Assembly (NCBI RefSeq): GCF_004340945.1
Contig: NZ_SLYD01000002.1
Coordinates: forward strand, 434,001-498,000
Source: Sphingomonas sp. PP-F2F-A104-K0414
GTDB lineage: Bacteria; Pseudomonadota; Alphaproteobacteria; Sphingomonadales; Sphingomonadaceae
DNA length: 64,000 bases
Direction of reading: 5' to 3'
The position numbers and the translations under genes were made by a program. Below the pieces are notes generated by a model. It did no database searches, was not told where the DNA came from, and saw nothing but the letters and a program-made list of their open reading frames with translations. Every line of letters begins with the position of its first letter. Within the stretch, counting starts at the first letter, position 1. Shown here piece by piece: positions 52,436 to 64,000 of this stretch.

Positions 52436-52753
52436 ATGCCCAAGCTTATCGTCGTGACGCGTGAAGGGGAAGAACGCGAGATCATCGGCGAGGCGGGCCT
52501 TTCGGTGATGGAAGTCATCCGCGACGCCGGGATCGACGAGATCCTGGCGCTGTGCGGCGGCTGCTGCTCGTGCGCCACCTGCCACGTCCATGTCGACCCG
52601 GACTTTGCGGGTAAACTGAAGCCGATGGGGCCGGACGAGGATGATTTGCTCGATTCGACGAGTGATCGCGATGAGTTTTCGCGCCTGTCGTGCCAGATCG
52701 AACTGACCGAGGGGCTCGATGGTCTGAAGGTCAGGATCGCCGAAGAGGACTGA
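52436..52753 (+). CDS. 2Fe-2S ferredoxin, adrenodoxin type
   Basis: A 105-residue ferredoxin. The cluster ligands follow C-x5-C-x2-C ([18 protein letters not shown]) and a distal Cys in RLSCQIEL, the spacing of adrenodoxin/FdxB/putidaredoxin-type proteins. An extra Cys pair inside the loop makes the ligand set slightly ambiguous. Roles in the family are Fe-S cluster assembly or electron supply to P450 and ring hydroxylases; none of those genes is nearby. GGAGAATGAC-type RBS precedes the ATG. Confidence 0.9.
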   Translation: MPKLIVVTREGEEREIIGEAGLSVMEVIRDAGIDEILALCGGCCSCATCHVHVDPDFAGKLKPMGPDEDDLLDSTSDRDEFSRLSCQIELTEGLDGLKVRIAEED

Positions 52754-52763
52754 TTCCCCCTGT

Positions 52764-52911
52764 CCCTCGCCCCTACGGGGAGAGGGAGGGAGGAGCCGTA
52801 GGCGACGGAAGGGAGAGGGGCGTTGGGATGAACCGTCCCGAGCCTCACTCCCCTCTCCCTTCCCACCGCAAGGGCGGCGGGCCCCTTCCCTCTCCCCGTA
52901 GGGGCGAGGGA
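52764..52911. repeat. Palindromic repeat, family E variant
   Basis: CCCTCGCCCCTACGGGGAGA and TCTCCCCGTAGGGGCGAGGG are perfectly inverted over their outer arms, with a purine-rich GGAAGGGAGAGGGG/CCCCTCTCCCTTCC inner arm. It lies between the convergent ferredoxin and rlmB genes. Confidence 0.8.
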
Positions 52912-52918
52912 GTTCAGG

Positions 52919-53662
52919 TCACCGCGTGGTGATGGCGTAGAGCGCGATCGCCGCGGCGTTCGACACGTTCAGGCTTTCCACCTTCTCCGAGATCGGCAAT
53001 TTCGCCAGCTCGTCGCAATGCTGCTCGGTATTCTGCCGCATGCCCTCGCCCTCGGCGCCGAGCACGATCGCGATCCGCTGCGTGCCCATCGCTTCCGACA
53101 ACGTCTGCGTCGCGTGGCCCGTCAGCCCGATCCGCCAGAACCCCGCCGCCGCAATCTCTTCCAGAGCGCGCGCCAGGTTCACCACCCGGATCCAAGGCAC
53201 CGACTCAAGCGCACCAGACGCAGCCCGCGCGATCGTCCCCGATTCCGGCGGCGCATTCCGGTCCGGCGTGATGATCCCGAGCGCATCGAACGCCGCCGCC
53301 GAGCGCAGAATCGCGCCGACGTTATGCGGATCGGTCACGCCGTCGAGGATCACCAGCGGACGGTTGTCGTCCTTGCCGTGCTCGAGCAGGTCGGCGAGCC
53401 ACATGTCCTCGAGCGGCTCGACCTCGATCACCACGCCCTGATGCGGCGCGTCGCCCGGCACCAGCCGCGCCAGATCCATCGCCTCGGCATAGGTCACCGG
53501 AACGTCCGCCGGCAGGTCGAACCCGGCCAGCGCCTCGCGCGTGCCGAGGATTTTGCGCACCGTGCGCTCCGGATTGGCGAGCGCCGCCCCTACTGCGTGC
53601 TTGCCCCAGAAGCGGGGGCGGCCTGCCGGTGCCTTGCTCGGCCTGTGTCCCTTGCGTGCCAT
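52919..53662 (-). CDS. rlmB: 23S rRNA 2'-O-ribose methyltransferase RlmB (SpoU family)
   Basis: A 247-residue SpoU methyltransferase. The N-terminal substrate-binding domain starts FWGKHAVGAALANPER. The trefoil-knot SAM domain has LDGVTDPHNVGAILRSAAAF, ALVLGAEGEGM-like IVLGAEGEGMRQ and the final ISEKVESLNVSNAAAIALY. This is the RlmB/TrmH layout; with the N-terminal domain, RlmB (Gm2251 of 23S rRNA) is favoured. It is divergent from tRNA-Tyr. Confidence 0.9.
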   Translation of the reverse strand: MARKGHRPSKAPAGRPRFWGKHAVGAALANPERTVRKILGTREALAGFDLPADVPVTYAEAMDLARLVPGDAPHQGVVIEVEPLEDMWLADLLEHGKDDNRPLVILDGVTDPHNVGAILRSAAAFDALGIITPDRNAPPESGTIARAASGALESVPWIRVVNLARALEEIAAAGFWRIGLTGHATQTLSEAMGTQRIAIVLGAEGEGMRQNTEQHCDELAKLPISEKVESLNVSNAAAIALYAITTR

Positions 53663-53768
53663 ATTCGCTCTCTATCGTAGCCAGTGTCAGTGGGGTGTGT
53701 ATGCCGCGTCCTTGTCGGCATTCCGCTCCCGCGGCAACTATGAACCACGAAACTTCGCAAAACCCGCG

Positions 53769-53797
53769 TTGACAGGCGGGGCGCGCTTCGCCATTGA
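53769..53797 (+). promoter_or_regulatory. Probable promoter of tRNA-Tyr
   Basis: A perfect TTGACA (53769-53774) is followed after 17 nt by CATTGA (53792-53797). The distance to the tRNA (about 35 nt of leader) is normal. The -10 is weak. Confidence 0.5.
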
Positions 53798-53837
53798 GCC
53801 GCCTCGCTTGAAAGAGCGGCGCTTGCAAAAGCGGTCT

Positions 53838-53924
53838 GGACAGGTGGCCGAGTGGTTAAAGGCAGCAGACTGTAAATCTGCCGGAGTTTCTCCTACGTAG
53901 GTTCGAACCCTACCCTGTCCACCA
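53838..53924 (+). tRNA. tRNA-Tyr (anticodon GTA)
   Basis: Acceptor arms GGACAGG and CCTGTCC pair perfectly, followed by discriminator A and an encoded CCA. The anticodon stem CAGAC/ATCTG encloses the loop with GTA. The T-loop GTTCGAACC is canonical and the long variable arm is normal for bacterial tRNA-Tyr (class II). Confidence 0.97.
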
Positions 53925-53940
53925 CCGCCCCAGCGCGGTG
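53923..53940 (+). terminator. Hairpin directly after tRNA-Tyr
   Basis: CACCGC pairs with GCGGTG around a 6-nt loop, overlapping the last bases of the tRNA gene. No T-run follows, so it may be a processing signal rather than a terminator. Confidence 0.35.
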
Positions 53941-54064
53941 ATGGATCATCCCAAATTCAAAGCATTGATCGGCAACATTCTTTTCCGTCACGGGAAGGAA
54001 GTCCGCGTGACATCGGCTCGCGGACGGCTAGGATCACGGCAACCGTAACGATTTCGGAAGCCGC

Positions 54065-56494
54065 GTGACCTCAGACATCGCCGTACAGCAGCCCGTCATC
54101 CAGGATCTGGCCGACTCGATCCTCGACACGCTGGTCCACCGCATCGGCAAGGATGCGCAGGCCGCCCGCCCCCACGACTGGCTCGCCGCGACGATCCTGA
54201 CCGTCCGCAACGACATCGTCGAACGTTGGATGGCCTCGACCAAGGCCGCGCACGCGGCTGGCGCCAAGCGCGTCTATTATCTCAGTCTCGAGTTCCTGAT
54301 CGGTCGGCTGCTGCGCGACGCGGTGACCAACCTCCAGCGCAACGACGAGGTCACGCAGGCCCTGAAACTCCACGGCGTCGACCTCGCCGAACTCGAAGAG
54401 ATCGAACCCGACGCGGCGCTGGGCAATGGCGGCCTCGGTCGGCTCGCCGCCTGCTTCATGGAGAGCATGGCGAGCCTTGCGCTGCCCGCCTACGGCTACG
54501 GCATCCGCTACGTGAACGGCATGTTCCGCCAGCGGATCGACGATGGCTGGCAGGTCGAGATGCCCGAGAACTGGCTCGCGCACGGCAATCCCTGGGAGTT
54601 CGAACGCCGCGAGAGCGCCTATTTCGTCGGCTTCGGCGGCGAAGTGACGGCGGCCGACAACGGCCAGGTCCACTGGAGTCCGTCCGAGGCGGTCGAGGCC
54701 ACCGCCGTCGACACCCCCGTCGTCGGCTGGCGCGGCAAGCACGTCAACACGCTCCGCCTGTGGACCGCCCGCGCGTTCGATCCGATCAAGCTCGACCGCT
54801 TCAACGCCGGCGATTTCACCGGCGCGCTCGCCGACCAGCTGCGCGCGGAAACGCTGACCCGCGTCCTCTACCCCAACGACTCCACTGCCGCCGGCCAGGA
54901 ACTCCGCCTACGCCAGGAGTATTTCTTCTCGTCCGCGTCGATCCAGGACATCGTCCGCCGCCACATCCAGTATTTCGGCGACATCCGCACGCTGCCCGAC
55001 AAGGCCGCGATCCAGCTCAACGACACGCACCCCGCGGTGTCGGTCGCCGAATTGATGCGGCTGCTGATCGACCATCACGAATTCGCGTTCGACGAGGCGT
55101 GGAAGATCACGCGCGCTACCTTCGGCTATACCAACCATACGCTGCTCCCCGAGGCGCTGGAGAGCTGGCCGCTGCCGCTGTTCGAACGCCTGCTCCCGCG
55201 GCACATGCAGATCGTCTATGCGATCAATGCCAAGCTGTTGCGGGAGGCACGCGGCACAGACGGTATCGACGACCGCGCGATCGCCGCGATCAGCCTGATC
55301 GACGAGGGCGGCGAGCGGCGCGTGCGGATGGCGAACCTCGCCTTTGCCGGCTCGCACAGCGTCAACGGCGTCGCCGCGCTCCACACGCAGCTGATGAAGA
55401 AGACGGTCTTCGCCGATCTCCACAAGCTGTACCCTACGCGGATCAACAACAAGACCAACGGCATCACGCCGCGTCGTTGGCTCCAACAGTGCAACCCCGG
55501 CCTCGCCGCGCTGATCCGCGATGCGATCGGCGACGGCTTCCTCGACGATGCCGAAAAGCTGGTCGATCTGGATGTTTTCGCGGACGATTCCGGTTTCAGG
55601 GAGCGCTTTTCGAGCGTGAAGCGTTCTAACAAGGTGGCACTGGCTAATCACATCAAGGAAACGATGGGGCTCCGCGTCGATCCCGACGCGATGTTCGACG
55701 TCCAGATCAAGCGCATCCACGAGTATAAGCGCCAGCTGCTCAACATCATCGAGACGGTCGCGCTCTACGACCGGATCCGCAGCCATCCCGAGCGCGACTG
55801 GACGCCGCGCGTGAAGCTGTTCGCGGGCAAGGCGGCGTCGAGCTATCACAATGCGAAGCTCGTCATCAAACTGGCGAACGATGTCGCCCGCCGGATCAAT
55901 GCGGACCCCTCGGTCGGTGGCCTGCTCAAGGTCGCGTTCCTGCCCAATTACAACGTGTCGCTGGCGGAGAAGATCATTCCCGCCGCCGACCTGAGCGAAC
56001 AGATCTCGACCGCCGGCCTCGAAGCGTCGGGCACCGGCAACATGAAGTTCGCGATGAACGGCGCGCTGACGATCGGCACGCTCGACGGCGCGAACATCGA
56101 GATCAAGGACCGCGTCGGTGACGATAACATCTTCATCTTCGGCATGACCGCGGACGAGGTCGAGGCGAAGCGCGCCAACGGCTATGATCCGCGCAGTGTC
56201 ATCGACGGCTCGAACGAACTCCGTCAGGCGGTCTCCGCGATCGCGTCCGGCGTGTTCTCGCCCGATGACAAGACGCGCTACGCCGGGCTGATGGGTGGGC
56301 TGTACGAGGGCGACTGGTTCATGCTGGCCGCCGACTTCGACAGCTATGCGACCGCGCAGCGCGCGGTCGACACGCGCTGGAACGACCGCGATGCGTGGGT
56401 CGCCTCCACCGTCCGCAATGTCGCGCGCGTTGGCTGGTTCTCGTCCGACCGTACCATCCGCGAATATGCGCGGGAAATCTGGACGGTGATGTGA
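54065..56494 (+). CDS. glgP: Glycogen/starch phosphorylase
   Basis: An 809-residue phosphorylase that releases glucose-1-phosphate from glycogen. The start is GTG at 54065. Early motifs are AAGAKRVYYLSLEFLIGRLL and DAALGNGGLGRLAACFM. The pyridoxal-phosphate lysine lies in GTGNMKFAMNGAL (Lys661), inside the signature EASGTGNMKFA. Length and motifs are normal for bacterial GlgP. It leads the glgP-glgB-glgC-glgA-pgm operon and its stop overlaps the glgB start by 4 nt. Confidence 0.95.
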   Translation: MTSDIAVQQPVIQDLADSILDTLVHRIGKDAQAARPHDWLAATILTVRNDIVERWMASTKAAHAAGAKRVYYLSLEFLIGRLLRDAVTNLQRNDEVTQALKLHGVDLAELEEIEPDAALGNGGLGRLAACFMESMASLALPAYGYGIRYVNGMFRQRIDDGWQVEMPENWLAHGNPWEFERRESAYFVGFGGEVTAADNGQVHWSPSEAVEATAVDTPVVGWRGKHVNTLRLWTARAFDPIKLDRFNAGDFTGALADQLRAETLTRVLYPNDSTAAGQELRLRQEYFFSSASIQDIVRRHIQYFGDIRTLPDKAAIQLNDTHPAVSVAELMRLLIDHHEFAFDEAWKITRATFGYTNHTLLPEALESWPLPLFERLLPRHMQIVYAINAKLLREARGTDGIDDRAIAAISLIDEGGERRVRMANLAFAGSHSVNGVAALHTQLMKKTVFADLHKLYPTRINNKTNGITPRRWLQQCNPGLAALIRDAIGDGFLDDAEKLVDLDVFADDSGFRERFSSVKRSNKVALANHIKETMGLRVDPDAMFDVQIKRIHEYKRQLLNIIETVALYDRIRSHPERDWTPRVKLFAGKAASSYHNAKLVIKLANDVARRINADPSVGGLLKVAFLPNYNVSLAEKIIPAADLSEQISTAGLEASGTGNMKFAMNGALTIGTLDGANIEIKDRVGDDNIFIFGMTADEVEAKRANGYDPRSVIDGSNELRQAVSAIASGVFSPDDKTRYAGLMGGLYEGDWFMLAADFDSYATAQRAVDTRWNDRDAWVASTVRNVARVGWFSSDRTIREYAREIWTVM

Positions 56495-58653
56495 AGCCAC
56501 CCGAAGGCGCCATCGTTGCCCTTCTGGAAGGGCGTCACGACGATCCGTTCTCGCTGCTCGGCGTCCATAGCGGTCCGACCGGCGTGTTCGCACGCGTCTG
56601 GCTGCCCGGCGCGGACAAGGCCGAGGCGCATGCGCTCGACGGCACCGTGCTCGGCACCCTCCCCCGCATCGACGATCGCGGACTGTTCGAGGGTCCGATC
56701 GACGGCACGCAACAGCCGGTGAAATACCATGCGGAGGCAGGCGACACCTCGTGGTGGGTCACTGACCCCTACAGCTTCGGCCCCGTACTCGGCCCGATCG
56801 ACGACCTGCTCATGGCCGAGGGCACGCACCGCCGCCTTCACGACAAGATGGGCGCGCACCTGATCGAGCACGAGGGCGCACACGGCGTCCACTTCGCGCT
56901 CTGGGCTCCCAATGCGCAGCGCGTGTCGGTGGTCGGCGACTTCAACGACTGGGACGGACGCCGCCACGCGATGCGCAAGCGCGGCGACGTCGGCGTGTGG
57001 GAGATCTTCATCCCCGACATCGCCGAATACCGCGCGTACAAGTTCGAGATCGTCGGCCCCGATGGCCAGTTGCAGCCGCTCAAGGCCGACCCGTTCGCGT
57101 TCGCGTCCGAACTCCGCCCCGCCAACGCCTCGATCACGCGGAAACTTGCGCACGACTGGGCCGACACCGATCACCGCAAGCATTGGGCCTCGGTCGATCC
57201 GCGCCGCGTGCCGATCAGCATATATGAAGTCCACGCGGGCTCATGGGACCGCGACGCCGACGGCTGGTTCCTGACCTGGGACGCACTCGCGGACCGCCTG
57301 ATACCCTACGTGGTCGAGATGGGCTTCACGCACATCGAGTTCCTGCCGATCAGCGAACACCCGTACGACCCGAGCTGGGGCTACCAGACCACTGGCCTCT
57401 ACGCGCCGTCCGCGCGGTTCGGCGACGTCGATGGCTTCGCGCGGTTCGTCGATGGCGCGCATCTCGCCGGGATCGGCGTGCTGCTCGACTGGGTGCCGGC
57501 GCATTTCCCGACCGACGCGTTCGGCCTCGCCAAGTTCGACGGCACCGCGCTGTACGAGCACGAGGACCCGCGGCTCGGCTTCCACCCCGACTGGAACACC
57601 GCGATCTACAATTTCGGACGGCGCGAAGTGACGTCGTTCCTTGTCAACAACGCGCTGTTCTGGGCCGAGCGCTATCATATCGACGGCCTGCGCGTGGATG
57701 CGGTCGCGTCGATGCTGTACCGCGACTATTCGCGCAAAAGCGGCGAATGGATCCCCAACGAAGACGGTGGCCGCGAGAATTGGGAGGCCGTCGCGTTCCT
57801 CCGCGACATGAACCGCGAGATCTACGGCCAGCACCCCGGCGTCTTCACGATCGCCGAGGAATCGACCTCGTGGCCGGGCGTCTCCGCGCCGGTGAGCGAC
57901 GACGGCAAGAGCGGTGGACTCGGGTTCGGGTTCAAGTGGAACATGGGCTTCATGCACGACACGCTCCAGTACATGGCGCGCGATCCGCTGCACCGGAAAC
58001 ACCATCACGGCGAGATCAATTTCGGCCTCGTCTATGCGTTCAGCGAGAATTTCGTCCTGCCGCTCAGCCATGACGAGGTCGTCCACGGCAAGGGCTCGCT
58101 GCTGACCAAGATGCCCGGCGACGACTGGCAGCAATTCGCCAATCTGCGCGCCTATTACGCGTTCATGTGGGGCTATCCGGGCAAGAAGCTGCTCTTCATG
58201 GGGCAGGAATTCGCGCAGCGTCGCGAATGGTCGGAAGCGCGCGCCCTCGACTGGGACCTGCGCAATGCGCGCAGCCACGAAGGCATCCGCAACCTCGTCC
58301 GCGACCTCAACACCGTCTACCGCGAAAAGCCGGCATTGCACGCGCGCGACTGCGAGGCGGAGGGGTTCGAATGGCTGGTCGCCGACGATGCCGCCAATTC
58401 GGTGTTCGCGTGGTTGCGCAAGGCCCCCGGCGCGAAGCCGATCGCGATCGTCGCCAACATGACGCCGATCGCGCGCGCGCCCTACCGCGTGCCGCTGCCG
58501 CTCGACGGCCGGTGGTGCGAGATCATCAACAGCGACGCGCACGACTATTGGGGCAGCGGGCTCGGCAATCTCGGCGGCGTCGTCGCGAAGGATGGCGCGG
58601 CTTGGGTCACGCTGCCGCCGCTGGCGACGATCATGCTCGAATACGAAGGCTGA
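56491..58653 (+). CDS. glgB: 1,4-alpha-glucan branching enzyme
   Basis: A 720-residue branching enzyme (GH13_9). It starts at GTG 56491 inside the glgP stop (GTGA). An N1 domain (GRHDDPFSLLGVH) and a CBM48 module (VHFALWAPNAQRVSVVGDFN) precede the catalytic barrel: YEVHAGSW, nucleophile Asp403 in DGLRVDAVASM, acid/base Glu456 in FTIAEEST, and PLSHDEVVHGKGSL. It creates alpha-1,6 branches in glycogen. All catalytic residues are present and length equals that of E. coli GlgB. Confidence 0.95.
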   Translation: MKPPEGAIVALLEGRHDDPFSLLGVHSGPTGVFARVWLPGADKAEAHALDGTVLGTLPRIDDRGLFEGPIDGTQQPVKYHAEAGDTSWWVTDPYSFGPVLGPIDDLLMAEGTHRRLHDKMGAHLIEHEGAHGVHFALWAPNAQRVSVVGDFNDWDGRRHAMRKRGDVGVWEIFIPDIAEYRAYKFEIVGPDGQLQPLKADPFAFASELRPANASITRKLAHDWADTDHRKHWASVDPRRVPISIYEVHAGSWDRDADGWFLTWDALADRLIPYVVEMGFTHIEFLPISEHPYDPSWGYQTTGLYAPSARFGDVDGFARFVDGAHLAGIGVLLDWVPAHFPTDAFGLAKFDGTALYEHEDPRLGFHPDWNTAIYNFGRREVTSFLVNNALFWAERYHIDGLRVDAVASMLYRDYSRKSGEWIPNEDGGRENWEAVAFLRDMNREIYGQHPGVFTIAEESTSWPGVSAPVSDDGKSGGLGFGFKWNMGFMHDTLQYMARDPLHRKHHHGEINFGLVYAFSENFVLPLSHDEVVHGKGSLLTKMPGDDWQQFANLRAYYAFMWGYPGKKLLFMGQEFAQRREWSEARALDWDLRNARSHEGIRNLVRDLNTVYREKPALHARDCEAEGFEWLVADDAANSVFAWLRKAPGAKPIAIVANMTPIARAPYRVPLPLDGRWCEIINSDAHDYWGSGLGNLGGVVAKDGAAWVTLPPLATIMLEYEG

Positions 58654-58739
58654 TCGAGTGCGAAGACCGATCCGGCGCAACGACGGAACAAGCCCGGGGT
58701 AACAGGGCGTTATACAACCGAATTTAGGGAGAGACGGAC

Positions 58740-60002
58740 ATGGTGGAACGGCGGGGACAGCCATTGGCGCGCGACGCGATGGCGTATGTGCTGGCCGGCG
58801 GCCGCGGCAGTCGCCTGATGGAGCTGACCGATACGCGCGCGAAACCCGCGGTGTATTTCGGCGGCAAGGCGCGCATCATCGATTTCGCGCTGTCCAACGC
58901 GATCAACTCGGGCATCCGCCGGATCGGCGTCGCGACGCAGTACAAGGCACATTCGCTGATCCGCCATCTCCAGAGCGGCTGGAACTTCCTCCGCTCGGAA
59001 CGCAACGAGAGCTTCGACATCCTGCCCGCGTCACAGCGCATCAGCGAGTTCCAATGGTATGAGGGCACGGCCGACGCGGTCTACCAGAACATTGACATCA
59101 TCGAGAGCCATGCGCCCGAATACATGGTCATCCTGGCCGGCGATCACATCTACAAGATGGATTACGAACTGATCCTGCAACAGCATTGCGAGACCGGCGC
59201 GGACGTCACCATTGCCTGCCTCGAAGTGCCGCGGATGGAGGCGGTCGGCTTCGGCGTGATGGCCGTGGACGAGCACGACAACGTCACCGCGTTCGTCGAG
59301 AAACCCGCCGATCCGCCCGCGATCCCCGGCAACCCGGACATCGCGCTGGCATCGATGGGGATCTACGTCTTCCACACCAAATTGCTGTTCGACGAACTCC
59401 GCCGCGATGCCGAGACGCCCGGTTCCTCGCGCGATTTCGGCAAGGACATCATCCCGTACCTCGTCAAGCACGGCAAGGCGGTCGCGCACCGCTTCTCCGA
59501 CAGCTGCGTGCGCTCGGGCAGCGAAGTCGACGCATACTGGCGCGACGTTGGCACGGTCGACGCCTATTGGGAGGCGAACATCGACCTCACCGACGTGGTG
59601 CCCAAGCTCGACCTCTACGACCGCAGCTGGCCGCTCTGGACCTATTCCGAGGTCACGCCGCCAGCGAAATTCGTCCATGCCGACGACGGCCGCCGCGGCG
59701 AGGCGGTGTCGTCGCTGGTGTCCGGCGATTGCATCATCTCCGGCTCCTCGATCCACCGCAGCCTGATCTTCACCGGCACCCGCGCGCACAGCTACTCGAT
59801 GCTCGACCAAGCGGTGATCCTCCCGCACTGCGTGATCGGCCGCGGCGCGCGCCTGTCGAAGGTGGTGGTCGATCGCGGCGTCGAAATCCCCGACGGTCTG
59901 GTCGTAGGCGAGGACGCGGAATCCGACGCCCAACGCTTCCGCCGCACCGACAACGGCGTGGTGCTGGTAACCAAATCCATGATCGACCGGCTGACGGCGT
60001 GA
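58740..60002 (+). CDS. glgC: Glucose-1-phosphate adenylyltransferase
   Basis: A 420-residue ADP-glucose pyrophosphorylase. The nucleotide loop is [17 protein letters not shown], followed by [20 protein letters not shown], the substrate site FVEKPADPP and a C-terminal left-handed beta-helix with [16 protein letters not shown]. It makes ADP-glucose and controls flux into glycogen. GGGAGAGACGGAC lies before the ATG. It is separated from glgB by 86 nt containing one arm of the family F repeat. Confidence 0.95.
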   Translation: MVERRGQPLARDAMAYVLAGGRGSRLMELTDTRAKPAVYFGGKARIIDFALSNAINSGIRRIGVATQYKAHSLIRHLQSGWNFLRSERNESFDILPASQRISEFQWYEGTADAVYQNIDIIESHAPEYMVILAGDHIYKMDYELILQQHCETGADVTIACLEVPRMEAVGFGVMAVDEHDNVTAFVEKPADPPAIPGNPDIALASMGIYVFHTKLLFDELRRDAETPGSSRDFGKDIIPYLVKHGKAVAHRFSDSCVRSGSEVDAYWRDVGTVDAYWEANIDLTDVVPKLDLYDRSWPLWTYSEVTPPAKFVHADDGRRGEAVSSLVSGDCIISGSSIHRSLIFTGTRAHSYSMLDQAVILPHCVIGRGARLSKVVVDRGVEIPDGLVVGEDAESDAQRFRRTDNGVVLVTKSMIDRLTA

Positions 60003-60014
60003 TGACCAACGCAA

Positions 60015-60210
60015 ATCCTCCCCGGCACGGGGAGGGGGACCGTTCGCCATCGGCGAAGGGTGGAGGGGGCTCACCGCGAGCGTACCGTCCGCGATCGCAG
60101 CCGTACTGTCTGCGACCGCGAACGTACTATTTGCAACCACGAGCATACCGTCTGCGGAAGCCCCCCTCCACCATGCGGTGCGTGGTCCGCCTCCCCGTAC
60201 CGGGGAGGAT
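60015..60210. repeat. Long palindromic repeat between glgC and glgA, family A-like
   Basis: ATCCTCCCCGGCACGGGGAG at the left and CTCCCCGTACCGGGGAGGAT at the right are inverted, with inner arms AGGGTGGAGGGGGCT and AGCCCCCCTCCACCAT. The GGGAGG of the right arm serves as the ribosome binding site of glgA. Confidence 0.8.
60076..60159. repeat. Four degenerate tandem 21-bp units
   Basis: Units GCGAGCGTACCGTCCGCGAT(C), GCAGCCGTACTGTCTGCGAC(C), GCGAACGTACTATTTGCAAC(C) and ACGAGCATACCGTCTGCGGA(A) are consecutive with constant period 21. They form the loop of the palindrome between glgC and glgA. Confidence 0.85.
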
Positions 60211-60213
60211 TTG

Positions 60214-63274
<3,061 letters not shown>

Positions 63275-63275
<1 letters not shown>

Positions 63276-63298
63276 TGCGCGAAAGCCTGACAGCATGA
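63275..63298 (+). other. Seven-codon mini-ORF bridging pgm and the lyase gene
   Basis: ATG at 63275 shares its A with the pgm stop (TGATG) and the frame MRESLTA ends at a TGA that overlaps the next ATG (ATGA at 63295). It may pass ribosomes from pgm to the lyase gene; whether it is translated is unknown. Confidence 0.4.
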
Positions 63299-64000
63299 CC
63301 AGCCGTCGCCGCCGGAGCGCGCTTTACATGCCCGCCTCCAACCCCCGCGCGATCGCCAAGGCGCGCACGTTGGACTGCGACGTCGTCATTCTCGACCTCG
63401 AGGATGCCGTCGCATCGGACGAGAAAACCACTGCGCGCGACCGCGTCGTCGAAGCCGCGCGCGAAGGCGGTTTCGGTTCGCGCGAACTCGTAGTGCGCGT
63501 CAACGGCCTCGGGACGCCCTGGTACGCGGACGACGTCGCGGCAGTGCGCGAGATCGGTGTCGGCGCGGTGCTCGTTCCCAAGGTGTCGTACCCCGCCGAT
63601 CTCGAGACCGTTCGTGCATCGCTTGGCGAAGATGGCCCGCCGATCTGGGCGATGATCGAGACCTGTGCCGCGATCCTGTCGCTGCCGACCTTGTCCCAAG
63701 CCGCATCAGCTACGCGACTGACGGCGCTGGTCGCCGGCACCAACGATCTTGCCAAGGAGATGCGGTGTCGTCTCGGGCCGGATCGCACGCCGCTGATGCC
63801 CGCGCTCACAGCAACCGTCATAGCCGCGCGGGCGGCTGGGATCGTCGCGCTGGACGGCGTTTGTAACGCGCTCGACGATGCGCAGCGCTTCGCCGCCGAG
63901 TGCGCGCAGGGCGCGATGCTGGGCTTCGATGGCAAGACGCTGATCCACCCGTCGCAGATCGAGGCGGCGAACGCGGGTTTCGCTCCTAGCAAGGAGGAGT
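63295..64000 (+). CDS. HpcH/HpaI aldolase family CoA ester lyase, CitE-like (5' part, runs off window)
   Basis: The frame from ATG 63295 stays open to the window edge (235 codons). It begins MTSRRRRSALYMPASNPRAI, with the CitE-like helix, then DVVILDLEDAV with the metal-binding Asp/Glu, VVRVNGLGTPW, VLVPKVSYPADL and WAMIETCAAIL, and later GFDGKTLIHPSQIE. This order is diagnostic for the citrate lyase beta/malyl-CoA lyase family. Substrate (malyl-CoA, citramalyl-CoA or other) cannot be told. It lies about 20 nt after pgm and may share its transcript. Confidence 0.85.
   Translation, partial: MTSRRRRSALYMPASNPRAIAKARTLDCDVVILDLEDAVASDEKTTARDRVVEAAREGGFGSRELVVRVNGLGTPWYADDVAAVREIGVGAVLVPKVSYPADLETVRASLGEDGPPIWAMIETCAAILSLPTLSQAASATRLTALVAGTNDLAKEMRCRLGPDRTPLMPALTATVIAARAAGIVALDGVCNALDDAQRFAAECAQGAMLGFDGKTLIHPSQIEAANAGFAPSKEE

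Noticed and set aside
53838..53924. tRNA-Ser or tRNA-Leu because of the long variable arm
   Set aside because: The anticodon is GTA; bacterial tRNA-Tyr also has a long variable arm.

Overview
The window reads as a chromosomal segment of a high-GC alphaproteobacterium, most likely Sphingomonas or a close sphingomonad. Evidence: gene content (NodT-type efflux, short NAD-type 6-phosphogluconate dehydrogenase, DUF2171, LexA box of the GAAC-N7-GAAC type), dense coding with many 4-nt ATGA overlaps, and abundant palindromic intergenic repeats. Nothing looks like an IS element, prophage, plasmid or CRISPR array.

Layout. 1-3.6 kb: dicarboxylate uptake, with dctA (partial) divergent from dctB-dctD. 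3.7-6.7 kb: a minus-strand operon of an Hsp70-like chaperone, a spermidine-synthase-like methyltransferase and an AbrB-type membrane protein. 7-10.7 kb: YaiI, a DEAD-box RNA helicase and a BaiN/YhiN-type flavoprotein. 11.2-18.5 kb: a long minus-strand pentose-phosphate cluster, rpiA-tkt-tal-gnd, followed by two HAD phosphatases, a GreA/GreB-like factor and a small protein. 18.9-25 kb: a tripartite RND efflux operon. 25.5-33.3 kb: exonuclease, Gfo/Idh/MocA oxidoreductase, a GGDEF-EAL-PilZ protein, a haloacid dehalogenase and a hybrid histidine kinase. 34-37.7 kb: nrdA and nrdB, separated by a minus-strand DUF2171 gene and a small membrane protein. 37.7-39.4 kb: a strikingly AT-rich ATPase-TOPRIM nuclease gene directly behind nrdB. 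39.4-45.4 kb: membrane-anchored SNase, outer-membrane barrel, acidic protein, Bcr/CflA transporter, lipoprotein, 2OG-Fe(II) oxygenase. 45.7-53.7 kb: polA, polysaccharide flippase, mntH, AlkA-like glycosylase, ferredoxin, rlmB. 53.8 kb: tRNA-Tyr. 54-63.3 kb: glycogen operon glgP-glgB-glgC-glgA-pgm, then the start of a CitE-like lyase.

Metabolically, the glycogen operon (glucose-1-P made, stored and released) and the pentose-phosphate operon are the two coherent pathways. DctA/DctBD handle C4-dicarboxylates.

The most interesting points are: (i) a fused ATPase-TOPRIM (OLD- or PARIS-like) putative defence nuclease coupled to nrdB; (ii) a LexA-type box in front of nrdA; (iii) a DctD regulator that lacks the sigma-54 contact motif GAFTGA although a DctD-like operator is present; (iv) five or six families of long palindromic repeats, some with simple-sequence tracts growing from their edge, and one that carries the glgA ribosome binding site in its stem.
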